A stretch of 64,000 bases of DNA, taken from assembly GCF_003054055.1 (NCBI RefSeq), contig NZ_QBKI01000002.1, positions 186,001 through 250,000 of the forward strand, written 5' to 3'. Below the pieces are notes generated by a model. It was not told the DNA's origin and did no database searches. It was given only the letters and a program-made list of their open reading frames with translations. The position numbers and the translations under genes were made by a program. Each line of letters starts with the position of its first letter. Position 1 is the first letter of the stretch. Shown here in pieces: positions 54,419 to 63,951 of this stretch. The DNA is from Pontibacter mucosus. GTDB taxonomy: Bacteria; Bacteroidota; Bacteroidia; Cytophagales; Hymenobacteraceae.

Positions 54419-54787
54419 AGTATAGATAGGTGGCTTGGTGAGGGGTTGATTTATACTTTGTAATTCTAAGATGAGATGAACCCATCCCTAATTCCTCCGA
54501 GATCTCTTTATGGCGCGAGCGTCCACGCTCGTGACCGGCTATCGTTGGGCCTCCGGCCCAGTCGGATTACAAATCCGACCTCATAATTAAGGCACGGGTT
54601 GCAAACCCGCGCCAGCAAGTGTCATTCAGTTAAGAAACTTGGTGGAAGGGAGGTTAAGCTTCTACTACTGGCTACCAGGATCCCCCGAAACAAGCTCGGA
54701 ATTTTCAACTTTCAGGATGACAAAATGAAGCAAATAAAACGGCTCGCCGAGGCGGGCTTACACCTTCTCAAAGCAAGCAAAGTTACA
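54419..54787. repeat. gap holding REP-like palindromes only
   Basis: 369 bp. Palindromic words GGCGCGAGCGTCCACGCTCG (54514-54533), GGGCCTCCGGCCC (54547-54559), TCGGATTACAAATCCGA (54562-54578), and GGGTTGCAAACCCGCGCCAGC (54596-54616). This is the tail portion of the cassettes without the other parts. The ORF reading through it is not credible. No gene. Confidence 0.6.
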
Positions 54788-56278
54788 CTACTCTTCTTCC
54801 TGCTGCGCTACTTGCCTTAACTCCAGAATCAGGTCCATCTTGTACTGATGCAGCCCGCTCTCCAGTCCGGCGGGGTAGTTGTGCGGGTTCAGGTAGCGGC
54901 GTATACTTTCGTGCAGGCTGGAAATCTCCTGTTTCGTGTGCGCCTTTATACTTGGCATGTCCGGTAAAGTATAAACCAGCTTCCCCTGTTCAAAAATCGG
55001 CACCAACAAGTCTTTATACTTGGCATTTTCCTCTACCTTGCGGCGGCGGGTTAAGTCCAGCGGGTCCACGATTTGCGGGTGCTTTGGCAGGGGCTCCTGC
55101 TCGTTGTAAATCATGTCGGCCAGGTAGCGTTCCTGGTTGTAGTAACGGCGCACCTGCAGTATGCCCGGATTGGATGTCTTGGCCAGCTGCTCCGAAAGCT
55201 TGATTTTATACTCCCACTTCCCGTTTTTGATGGCCGCCAGTTTGTACACGCCTCCCAACGCTGGCTGGTCGTAAGCAGTTATCATCTTTGTGCCCACGCC
55301 CCATACATTAATCTGGGCCCCTTCCTGCTTCAGGTGCGTGATTAGGTTTTCGTCCAGGTCGTTACTGGCTACAATGCTGGTGCTGTGGAAGCCGGCTTCG
55401 TCGAGTAGTTTGCGGGCGGCTTTGCTCAGGTAAGTCAAATCGCCGGAGTCTAGGCGGATGCCCCCGAAAACGAAACCTTTGTGCTGGAGTTTCTTCGCCA
55501 CGGCAATGGCTTTCTGCACGCCTTCCAGGGTGTCGTAAGTATCCACCAGAAAAACAGAATCCTTCGGAAAAGCATCGCCATAGGCCTCGAAGGCTTCTTC
55601 CTCCGAATCGAAAGCCTGTACCCAGCTGTGGGCGTGCGTTCCTTTTACCGGGATGTTGTAGAGCTGCCCGGCCAGCAGGTTAGAGGTGGCATCGGCCCCG
55701 CCAATGTAAGCAGCACGCGCGGCAGACAAAGAGCCGTCGATGCCCTGTGCCCGGCGCATGCCGAACTCAATCACCGTATCGCCTTTGGCGGCTTCTTTAA
55801 TACGGGCAGCCTTGGTGGCAATTAAGGTTTCGAAGTTGATGATGGTGAGCAGCGGTGTCTCGATGAGCTGCGCCTGCAGCAAAGGACCTTTCACGCGCAC
55901 CAGTGGCTCGCTCGGAAACACCACGGTTCCTTCCGGCACCGCGTCCACATCGCAGGTGAACTCCATCTGGCCCAGGTAATCGATAAAACCTTGCTCAAAC
56001 AGCGGCTGGCCCTGACTGCCTTGCAGGCTGCTCAGGTAGGCAAGGTCATCCTCGGTAAATTTAAGCGTCTGCAGGTACTCCACCACGTGCTCCAGGCCGG
56101 CTGCCACGGTGTAGCCGCCGCCAAACGGGTGCTTTCTGAAGTATAAATGAAACACGGCCTCCCGCTCGGCCATCCCCTGTTTCCAGTAGCCGTAGGCCAT
56201 AGTCAGTTGGTAGAGGTCGGTAAGCAGGGTGAGGGAGGTGCGGTAGGTTTTATGCAGCGACATGGACTCAAATTTCAT
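54788..56278 (-). CDS. pncB: nicotinate phosphoribosyltransferase
   Basis: 496 residues; the start could also be the Met at 56263 (MSLHKTYRTS). Typical motifs: LLTDLYQLTMAYGYWKQG at the N-terminus, HLYFRKHPFGGGYTVAAGLEHVVEYL, IEFGMRRAQGIDGSLSAARAAYIGGADATSNLLAG, VKGTHAHSWVQAF (active-site His), and GGIRLDSGDLTYLSKAARK. It converts nicotinate and PRPP to nicotinate mononucleotide in NAD salvage. Single gene. Confidence 0.95.
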   Translation of the reverse strand: MKFESMSLHKTYRTSLTLLTDLYQLTMAYGYWKQGMAEREAVFHLYFRKHPFGGGYTVAAGLEHVVEYLQTLKFTEDDLAYLSSLQGSQGQPLFEQGFIDYLGQMEFTCDVDAVPEGTVVFPSEPLVRVKGPLLQAQLIETPLLTIINFETLIATKAARIKEAAKGDTVIEFGMRRAQGIDGSLSAARAAYIGGADATSNLLAGQLYNIPVKGTHAHSWVQAFDSEEEAFEAYGDAFPKDSVFLVDTYDTLEGVQKAIAVAKKLQHKGFVFGGIRLDSGDLTYLSKAARKLLDEAGFHSTSIVASNDLDENLITHLKQEGAQINVWGVGTKMITAYDQPALGGVYKLAAIKNGKWEYKIKLSEQLAKTSNPGILQVRRYYNQERYLADMIYNEQEPLPKHPQIVDPLDLTRRRKVEENAKYKDLLVPIFEQGKLVYTLPDMPSIKAHTKQEISSLHESIRRYLNPHNYPAGLESGLHQYKMDLILELRQVAQQEEE

Positions 56279-56412
56279 GATGATTCTGCCGGTAAGTTAG
56301 TAAGTAAAGATTAGAATGTAAGCCTGATTTAGGAGTACGGGCGTAGCTGTGTTATAGTCAGCTTCTTACAGAAAAACTTGCAGGTTGCGCTTTGTATCTG
56401 CAATTTTAGGCT

Positions 56413-57468
56413 ATGCAGAAACGACAGTTTATACCTTTTTCGGAGGTTAAAGATAAAAAAGCCATTGTGGTGGACAGCACCCACGCCAACGGCTTCATGC
56501 TTTCGCACTGGAGAGGAGCGCCCACACCTGACGCGGTGAAAGACGACACCAGCGCTGCCATTGTGCTGAACGCGATGCGCCAAGGCCTGCCCGAGCTGGA
56601 CCTGCCCTATGTTACCGCCAATCACTTCGACATCGACGGCTTTGTGGGTGTATGGGCTTTACTGAATCCGGAGCTGGCGCTGGAAAACGAGGAGCTGCTG
56701 CGGCAGATGGCCCTCATCGGGGATTTCCGGGAACTGGACCTGAACCATCCGCTGGCCGGCGAGGCGCTGAAGCTGGTGTGCTGGCTCAACGCGAAAGAGC
56801 GCGACCTGTTCTACAAGCCTTTCGAGGCTGATGAAATGGAGGAGAAGGAGGCAGCCCAGTGTGTGCAGAAGTTCAAGTATTTCTTGCGCGAGTTCGGCCG
56901 GGTGCTGCAGGACCCGGACTGGGAGAAAGGCGCCTGGGAAGACGAAGTGGCCAGCGTGCTGCTCGGCTATCGTGACATGTACAAGCCGGACACCAAAATC
57001 ACCCGCCACCCGGAGATTGGCCTCATCATCATAGAAACGCCGCATCCCTTGCACTACTACGCGCTTTTCAGCCGCACGCAGGGTTTTGACATGGTGCTGG
57101 CCTGTTACCAGGGCAATAAATATGAGTTAGAGTATAAGTATACTACCTGGGTAGACATCACCTCAAGACCCACGCTTCCGAGGCTAAGTATGGCGCCGCT
57201 GGCTGCGCGCCTGAACGAACTTGAAACCTCCGGCCGCCACTGGACCTACGATGCCATTACCGAAACCGGCCCGCTCCTCCGCCTCGATGGCGACAAACTC
57301 ACCCGCTCAGAAACCTACGCCAACCCCACCGAGCGCGAGATTTATACGTCGTCCATTCCCGTGGAGCAGCTGAAGGAGGAGGTAGTGCAGTACTACCAAC
57401 AAGCCTACCAGGGCATCCAACCCAAGTATAACTGGACCTGGAAAGAGGTGAAGGAGCTTAACCGGTGA
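56413..57468 (+). CDS. uncharacterised protein, possibly DUF6687 family
   Basis: 351 residues, no signal peptide. Notable segments: VDSTHANGFMLSHWRGAPTPDAVKDDTSAA, then VTANHFDIDGFVGVWALLNPE (an acidic HFDIDG motif near 75), and HPEIGLIIIETPHPLHYYALFS. I think it corresponds to the DUF6687 family but am not certain. The HFDIDG and DSTHANGF motifs could be metal-binding, as in DHH-like phosphoesterases; that is inference. No partner gene is seen; the downstream terminator suggests a single gene. Confidence 0.6.
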   Translation: MQKRQFIPFSEVKDKKAIVVDSTHANGFMLSHWRGAPTPDAVKDDTSAAIVLNAMRQGLPELDLPYVTANHFDIDGFVGVWALLNPELALENEELLRQMALIGDFRELDLNHPLAGEALKLVCWLNAKERDLFYKPFEADEMEEKEAAQCVQKFKYFLREFGRVLQDPDWEKGAWEDEVASVLLGYRDMYKPDTKITRHPEIGLIIIETPHPLHYYALFSRTQGFDMVLACYQGNKYELEYKYTTWVDITSRPTLPRLSMAPLAARLNELETSGRHWTYDAITETGPLLRLDGDKLTRSETYANPTEREIYTSSIPVEQLKEEVVQYYQQAYQGIQPKYNWTWKEVKELNR

Positions 57469-57509
57469 TTTTCTCAGATTAGGCTTGGTTAGTATGAGTT
57501 TTTAGGAGG

Positions 57510-57541
57510 AGAGACGTAACGTGTTGCGTCTCTTTCTTTTT
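57510..57541 (+). terminator. intrinsic terminator after the uncharacterised gene
   Basis: AGAGACGTAAC (57510-57520) pairs with GTTGCGTCTCT (57523-57533), with the innermost pairs open to form the loop, then TTCTTTTTAC. Confidence 0.75.
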
Positions 57542-57603
57542 ACTGGCGCGGGTATCCAACCCGTGATGCTTGGTGAGTGTGAGTCTCCAGACTCGCTTTC
57601 TGC

Positions 57604-58300
57604 AGTACCGGGTCCAACCACCCCCTTTTATCCCCTCCTTGTCTAAGGCGGGGAATTTGTAGCTACTTTGGCTGAAGTATAAGTTTCATAGTCTCCGTTC
57701 TCGCGTGGACAGGTCGCGACCTGTCCCTACAAAGTATAATTTCCCTCCCAGCCCCTACGAGGAAGGGAATTGTCTGCAGGCGATTACACCCCTATTGAGC
57801 GCTGCTCGCAAGTTTCGAACTGCCGTTCTCACTTGTCCTCCAGGGGACAGTTATACTTACTTCTCTCTGTCATCTCGAGCAGCGCGAGAGATCTAACTGG
57901 AATTCTCTTCAGATCTCTCCCGAAGGTCGAGATGACAGTAGTGGCAGCGGCTATCGAATGATTCCCAGCCTTTGGGTTGAGCGCCTTGTAGATTTCCGGT
58001 GCCGCTGTGGCGGCATTGCGACCGAAGGGTAGCAAAGGAAATGTACACAGCGCGATGCCCGAAGGAGAGGCCTCCCGGCCTAGGAGGGAGCCAAGTTTGA
58101 ACTGAAACGAGACGTTTGTGCGAACTAGAGGATGAACGGAGGCTAGCAAGGATAGTTTGGTTCAAGTGGAAAGAAACAGCGGCTAGGAAAGTATAAACCC
58201 AAGTATAAAGTATAGCCAAAGTATAAGTATGGCTTTTCAAGCCACTCGGATTGCGGACCCGAGAACATAAGAAGGCACAGGTTGCAAACCCGCGCCAGCT
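57604..58300 (+). repeat. composite intergenic cassette, copy E
   Basis: The gap 57469-58423 is non-coding. Cassette order: GGTCCAACCACCCCC and CCCCTCCTT (57613-57655), perfect palindrome GGACAGGTCGCGACCTGTCC (57707-57726), and the TGTCATCTCGA / TCGAGATGACA pair (57869-57937). The ~240-bp unit follows at 57943-58187 with TGCCGC-TGTG-GCGGCA and CCTCC/GGAGG stems; then AAGTATA words (58189-58228) and palindromes to GCGCCAGC (58300). Additional palindromes precede it (57545-57598). Confidence 0.75.
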
Positions 58301-58423
58301 ATAAGAGAGTTCCGGTGCGTTAGGAAGTATAAATTATGACCCCATTATGAAGTATAGCCAGAGTATAGGTATTGCTATTCAAGCTATTCGCGTCAGCTCG
58401 ACCTGAGGTATTTCAGGCAAATA

Positions 58424-58675
58424 CTAAAACAACGTACCAGCACTACCATCCTGCGGCTTTGCAGGAGCTTCGCAGTTTTCTTCGTTAAATACCTGGTCAA
58501 TGGCTTTTTCGGCTTTGCGGAGCTTCTCCTTGCACAGCTTTATCAGTTGCGAGGAGCGCTGCACTTTCTGCGTCAGCTCATCCACGTCGACAGCGTCATT
58601 CTCGATGGCGCGCAAAATCTCTTCCAGCTCCTGTGTCGCTTCGCGGTACGTCATATCCTTTAGGTCTTTATTCAT
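58424..58675 (-). CDS. xseB: exodeoxyribonuclease VII small subunit
   Basis: 83 residues with the XseB core TYREATQELEEILRAIENDAVDVDELTQKVQRSSQLIKLCKEKLRKAE, predicted as a helical hairpin. Its ATG lies eight bases upstream of the xseA stop codon, so translation is coupled. Small and large subunits together degrade single-stranded DNA. Confidence 0.92.
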   Translation of the reverse strand: MNKDLKDMTYREATQELEEILRAIENDAVDVDELTQKVQRSSQLIKLCKEKLRKAEKAIDQVFNEENCEAPAKPQDGSAGTLF

Positions 58676-60227
58676 CGGTATCTATATTTGCGACGATGCT
58701 GTGGAGGGTGCCATCCTGCATCTTGGTTTCCACCACATCGCCGGTTTTTACTTCTTTTATACTTTTAATAATCTTGCCGTTGATGAGCGTGAGCGTATAC
58801 CCGCGCAGCAACAACTTTTCCGGGTTGTTGGCCTCTATGCTCATCTCCAGCAACTTCAGACGGTGATTCTCGCCCTGAAGCTTGCTTTTGGAAGTATACG
58901 CCAGCTTGTCGTTATACTTGGTAAAGCTTAGTTGTTCTTTCTTGAGCTTGTCTTTGGCCTCGGTTTCCACGCAGTGCATCAGGTGGTTGAGCTCATGCTC
59001 CTTTAGGTGCAGGTAGCGCTGGCTTTTGCCCTCTACGCACACCGACAGTTCCTGCAGATACCGTTGCCGCTCGTGAAGCAGGTCTTTGGTGCCGGCGCTC
59101 ACGTCCTTTTCCAAACCATTTATTAGATGCCGCTGAGCCTCCAGGTAAGCCTTTGGTTTCAGCAACAGGCCACGCGACAGGTTTTCCAGTTTATCCTTTC
59201 GGCTTTGCAGTTGCTGCCGTGTCTGGTTCTGGAAACGCAGGCTCAGGCGCTCCAACTTGTCATCGGTCAGTTTGAGTTGCTGGGCGGCAAACATGCGGAT
59301 GCTATCGAACAAATCCTCCGCATACGTTTCTGCTTCCCGGAACCTGTCGATGAGGAAGCCGGCCACGGCAGTTGGTGTTTTCAGGCGCGTATGGGCTACC
59401 AGGTCGGCTATACTTTCGTCTCGCTCGTGCCCGATGCCTGTTAGCACCGGCAATGGCGCGTTGCCAATGGCAGCCGCTATCTTATAGTCGTCGAAGCAAC
59501 TCAGGTCGGTTTGGGAGCCCCCGCCGCGTATGAGGACAATGGCATCAAAAGCGTCACTGTGCTGTGCCACCTGCGCAAAAGCCTGTGCCACAGAAGCAGG
59601 AGCCTCATTGCCCTGCACTACCGCCGGGAAAAGGGTCGTCTGGAAAGTATAACCATAGGTATTATTCTCCAGCTGATGTATAAAATCCTGGAAGCCTGCC
59701 GCAGTAGCCGATGAAATAACTGCCAGCCGTTGCGGTACCAAGGGTAACTCCAGTTCCTTGTTCGCCTCCAGCAGCCCTTCTGCCTCCAGTCGTTTCAGCG
59801 TTTCGAGACGCTGGCGGGCCAGGTCGCCGATGGTATAATTGGGGTCGATGCTGGTGATGTCGAGGCTAAGGCCGTAAAGCTCGTGGAAACGTACTGTTGC
59901 CTGCAGCAGCACCTTTAAACCCGCCCGCAGCGGTTGCCCCGTCTTCTCCTCGAAGTAGCGGCTTAGCATCTGATAGCGCGAGCTCCAGATAGTTGCTTTC
60001 GCCTGCGCCAGCATCTGCCGGGCGTCGTCGCCTTTGTCCACCAGCGTGAGGTAGCAGTGGCCCTTGCGGCGGTCCACATTTACCTGCGCCACCTCTGCCA
60101 CCACCCAATAGCTGTCCGGGAACGCCACCTCCAGCTCCTCGCGTATCTGCTGATGCAGCTCATACAGCGAGAGCGGGGCCTGGTGCTCCTCGTACACTAC
60201 CGTTTGGCGAAAAAAGATTTGGGACAT
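58668..60227 (-). CDS. xseA: exodeoxyribonuclease VII large subunit
   Basis: 519 residues from ATG 60227 (MSQIFFRQTVVYEEHQAPLS); the frame is open to 60437, but that extra segment is unrelated. OB-fold start (LYELHQQIREELEVAFPDSYWVVAEVAQVNV), then the nuclease region with SSATAAGFQDFIHQL, VLIRGGGSQTDLSCFDD and GIGHERDESIADLVAHTRLKTPTAVAGFL, and a long helical C-terminal part. It overlaps xseB by eight bases. Five AAGTATA-type words lie inside the gene. Confidence 0.94.
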   Translation of the reverse strand: MSQIFFRQTVVYEEHQAPLSLYELHQQIREELEVAFPDSYWVVAEVAQVNVDRRKGHCYLTLVDKGDDARQMLAQAKATIWSSRYQMLSRYFEEKTGQPLRAGLKVLLQATVRFHELYGLSLDITSIDPNYTIGDLARQRLETLKRLEAEGLLEANKELELPLVPQRLAVISSATAAGFQDFIHQLENNTYGYTFQTTLFPAVVQGNEAPASVAQAFAQVAQHSDAFDAIVLIRGGGSQTDLSCFDDYKIAAAIGNAPLPVLTGIGHERDESIADLVAHTRLKTPTAVAGFLIDRFREAETYAEDLFDSIRMFAAQQLKLTDDKLERLSLRFQNQTRQQLQSRKDKLENLSRGLLLKPKAYLEAQRHLINGLEKDVSAGTKDLLHERQRYLQELSVCVEGKSQRYLHLKEHELNHLMHCVETEAKDKLKKEQLSFTKYNDKLAYTSKSKLQGENHRLKLLEMSIEANNPEKLLLRGYTLTLINGKIIKSIKEVKTGDVVETKMQDGTLHSIVANIDTDE

Positions 60228-60390
60228 GGGTTCAACAACGTTACAATCTACTGCACAACCAGCAGAAAGCCGGCTCCTCTGCTTCGAAGTTAGGACTTTT
60301 TGGCTAAAATAATTAGTAGGGGAGTGGAGAAAATGTTTTTGGGTTTCTGATTTAGGGTATGCATGGTTAGTGTTTAGAAAGATTTTAGAA

Positions 60391-60960
60391 GTGCCGGGTC
60401 CAACCACCCCTGGCCCCTCCTTATAACAAAACCCCACCCCAACCCTCCCCTAAAAACAGGGGAGGGAGTTCTGCTAATTGTATTGTCATCTCGACCTTCG
60501 GGAGAGATCTGACAGGAATTCTCTTCAGATCTCTCATTTCATTCGAGATGACAAAAAGGGCAGCAGCTATTGATTCTGTTCCCAGCCTTTGGGTGGGGGT
60601 AGGGGCCCTCGCATAAAGAGCGCCTTCTAGATTTCCGGTGCCGCTGTGGCGGCATTGCGACCGAAGGGTAGCAAAGGAAATGTAGACAGCGCGATGCCCG
60701 AAGGCGAGGCCTCCCGGCCTAGGAGGGAGCCAAGTAGGAGGTGCAACAGTAGCTTATGTAATCCTGGAGGATGAACGGCAGTTTAGAAGTATAGCTTGGC
60801 TACAATTGTGGGAAGCAGCGGCTATTAGAAGACAAAAGCGGACGCTTACGCCAGATAAAGTATAAAAGTATAGCAGAAGTATAAAAGTATGGCTTGCGCG
60901 GACTTGGAAGTCCGCAGCAGAGAAGTTCCGGACATGGATGTCTGGAACAGCCCGAGGCAC
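60391..60960 (+). repeat. composite intergenic cassette, copy F
   Basis: GGTCCAACCACCCC (60397), CCCCTCCTT-like and AACCCTCCCCTAAAAACAGGGGAGGG hairpin regions (to 60470), the TGTCATCTCGA / TCGAGATGACA pair (60484-60554), the unit 60559-60828 with TGCCGC-TGTG-GCGGCA stem and a GGGGGTAGGGGCCCTCG insert near 60596, AAGTATA words (60858-60890), then GCGGACTTGGAAGTCCGC and CCGGACATGGATGTCTGG palindromes. The gap 60228-61108 is otherwise non-coding; the small ORFs in it are repeat read-through. Confidence 0.75.
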
Positions 60961-61083
60961 TTGAGGCTGAGAATTAAGAGGATGTTGTAGTATAAATGCT
61001 TGTTATTCAGTTAAAAGTATGAAGAAATTCACAGCAGAATCTGCGCCTTAAAACCTGTTTTTCAAAAAAATATCAGAAATAAT

Positions 61084-61116
61084 TTTGGCTTTTTAAAAAG
61101 TCGTGCCGTATACTTG
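61084..61116 (+). promoter_or_regulatory. promoter of the methionine operon
   Basis: TTTG at 61084-61087, 21 bases, then TATACTTG at 61109-61116 (one mismatch to TAnnTTTG), about 35 bases before the SAM aptamer. Position and spacing are right, but the -7 box is imperfect. Confidence 0.55.
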
Positions 61117-61151
61117 CAACATCAAGTCAATACTCCCTTTGCGGATATTGG

Positions 61152-61257
61152 TTTATAAAGAAGCGTGGAGAGACAGGCTCTGTGAAACGCTAGCAACCTA
61201 ACTATCGGTGTTAAGGTGCTAATTCCTGAGTTCGGCAGGGTGCCGGACGAATATAAA
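61152..61257 (+). promoter_or_regulatory. SAM-I riboswitch (S-box) aptamer
   Basis: P1: TTTATA (61152-61157) with TATAAA (61252-61257). The internal S-box landmarks follow in order: AAGAAGCGTGGAGAGACAGG, CTCTGTGAAACGC, TAGCAACC, then AAGGTGCTAATTCCTG and a GTTCGGCAGGGTGCCGGAC stem. The order and the GGTGCTAATTCC box match the SAM-I class. It senses S-adenosylmethionine. P1 ends only 11 bases before the ATG of the small ORF at 61269. I see no terminator immediately after P1, so control may be at initiation of that ORF rather than by termination. Confidence 0.9.
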
Positions 61258-61268
61258 TTGATACGGTC

Positions 61269-61415
61269 ATGTACATCAAGGGAATCAAGCCAACACAGCA
61301 CGTATTATTAGTTTCAAAGGCAGCCACGCAGCTGTCCGGAACCTCTATTTTAACTTCTGTTAAAACCAGCACCATGCACATGCCCATGTGCACGATGTGT
61401 TGTTGTTGCTGTTAA
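61269..61415 (+). CDS. 48-codon leader peptide with Met/Cys-rich end (candidate Cys/Met-sensing uORF)
   Basis: ATG at 61269 and TAA at 61413-61415. The peptide starts MYIKGIKPTQHVLLVSKAAT, is otherwise ordinary, and ends MHMPMCTMCCCCC: four Met and six Cys in the last 13 residues, with five consecutive Cys codons (TGT TGT TGT TGC TGT) directly before the stop. This composition is far from random and matches the leader-peptide principle: slow translation when Cys-tRNA or Met-tRNA is short. It lies between the SAM riboswitch and the sulfhydrylase gene, about 140 bp upstream of the latter. Poly-Cys uORFs are known in mycobacteria; I am not aware of this form in Bacteroidota. Confidence 0.8.
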   Translation: MYIKGIKPTQHVLLVSKAATQLSGTSILTSVKTSTMHMPMCTMCCCCC

Positions 61416-61448
61416 TCCAGGTATAAAATTCCTGTCTTCATACTTGGC

Positions 61449-61477
61449 ATAGCGGCAGACCCAATATCTGCTGCTAT
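61449..61477 (+). promoter_or_regulatory. hairpin between leader peptide and sulfhydrylase gene
   Basis: ATAGCGGCAGA (61449-61459) pairs with TCTGCTGCTAT (61467-61477), 11 pairs with one G-U, loop CCCAATA. GCGGC (61452-61456) could alternatively pair with GCCGC (61479-61483), so two exclusive folds exist. There is no T run right after, so a terminator is not proved. It lies 34 bases after the leader-peptide stop. Confidence 0.5.
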
Positions 61478-61543
61478 AGCCGCCTTATACTCCATCAGCA
61501 CTTCCTTATTTCATAAGCCATATTTTTCATTTTAAACAGATAA

Positions 61544-62878
<1,335 letters not shown>

Positions 62879-62886
62879 GTATAAAA

Positions 62887-63951
62887 ATGTCAGAACAGCA
62901 CGTTTTTCATTACCAACAAGAGTTTCAGCTGGAGTCCGGGGCTTTGCTGCCGGGCTTCCAGCTGGCCTATACCACCTATGGTACGCTCAACCCTGAGCGC
63001 AGCAATGTGGTGTGGGTATGCCATGCCCTTACCGGCAGCTCCGATTTTACCGATTGGTGGTGCGACCTTTTCGGGGAGGGCAAGCTGTACAACCCGCAGG
63101 AGTGGTTTATAGTTTGCGCCAACACCCTGGGCGGTTGCTACGGCTCCACAGGGCCGCTATCGGTTAACCCTAAAACACTGCAGCCATACTTTCAGGCGTT
63201 CCCGCAGCTCACCAACCGCGACATTGTGCGCGCTTTCGATTTGCTGCGTCAGGACCTGGGCCTGGAGCGGGTGCATACTTTAATCGGTGGTTCCCTGGGT
63301 GGGCAGCAGGCGCTGGAGTGGGTGTTGCAAAAACCTGCTGTTTTCGAGCGGCTGGTGCACGTGGCCAGCAACGCACGCCACTCGCCCTGGGGCATTGCCT
63401 TTAACGAGAGCCAGCGCATGGCTATCCGTCAGGACCCAAGCTGGGGCACCGACACACCGGATGCCGGCCAGCAGGGCCTGAAAACGGCCCGCGCCATTGC
63501 CATGCTCTCTTACCGCCACTACAATACCTACCAGCAGGCGCAACAGGAGCCGGGCCATAGCATCACCGACAACTTCCGGGCCGCCAGCTACCAGGTATAC
63601 CAGGGCGAGAAACTGGCGCAGCGCTTCAACGCCTACACCTACTGGCTGCTCTCCAAGGCGATGGACTCGCACAACGTGGGCCGCGGCCGGGGCAGCGTGG
63701 AAAAGGCGCTGGCGCAGGTAAAGGCCAAATGCCTTTTTGTGGGCGTGGATACCGACCTGCTGTTTCCGGTGGAGGAGCAGTATTACCTGCACGCCCAGGT
63801 ATCGGGCTCAACCTTTCACCTGCTCCGCTCTAACTACGGCCACGATGGCTTCCTGGTGGAGGTGGACCAATTAGCAGATGCCATCCGGCAATTTTATTTA
63901 AAGGAAAAAGTAACTGAAGAAGAACTCAACTATGAAAAGCAAGAGCGGTAA
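62887..63951 (+). CDS. metX: homoserine O-acetyltransferase
   Basis: 354 residues of alpha/beta hydrolase fold. Motifs: FQLAYTTYGTLNPERSNVVWVCHALTGSSDFTDWW, NTLGGCYGSTGPLSVNPKT, nucleophile S136 in GGSLGGQQALEW, acid D288 in VGVDTDLLFP, and base H319 in YGHDGFLVEVDQL. It acetylates homoserine to the substrate of the MetY enzyme. It begins eight bases after metY and its tail overlaps the next gene by about 20 bases, so all three are one operon. Confidence 0.94.
   Translation: MSEQHVFHYQQEFQLESGALLPGFQLAYTTYGTLNPERSNVVWVCHALTGSSDFTDWWCDLFGEGKLYNPQEWFIVCANTLGGCYGSTGPLSVNPKTLQPYFQAFPQLTNRDIVRAFDLLRQDLGLERVHTLIGGSLGGQQALEWVLQKPAVFERLVHVASNARHSPWGIAFNESQRMAIRQDPSWGTDTPDAGQQGLKTARAIAMLSYRHYNTYQQAQQEPGHSITDNFRAASYQVYQGEKLAQRFNAYTYWLLSKAMDSHNVGRGRGSVEKALAQVKAKCLFVGVDTDLLFPVEEQYYLHAQVSGSTFHLLRSNYGHDGFLVEVDQLADAIRQFYLKEKVTEEELNYEKQER

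Noticed and set aside
54599..54820. Small ORF near the nicotinate phosphoribosyltransferase 3' end
   Set aside because: Starts inside a REP-like palindrome and runs antisense into the pncB gene.
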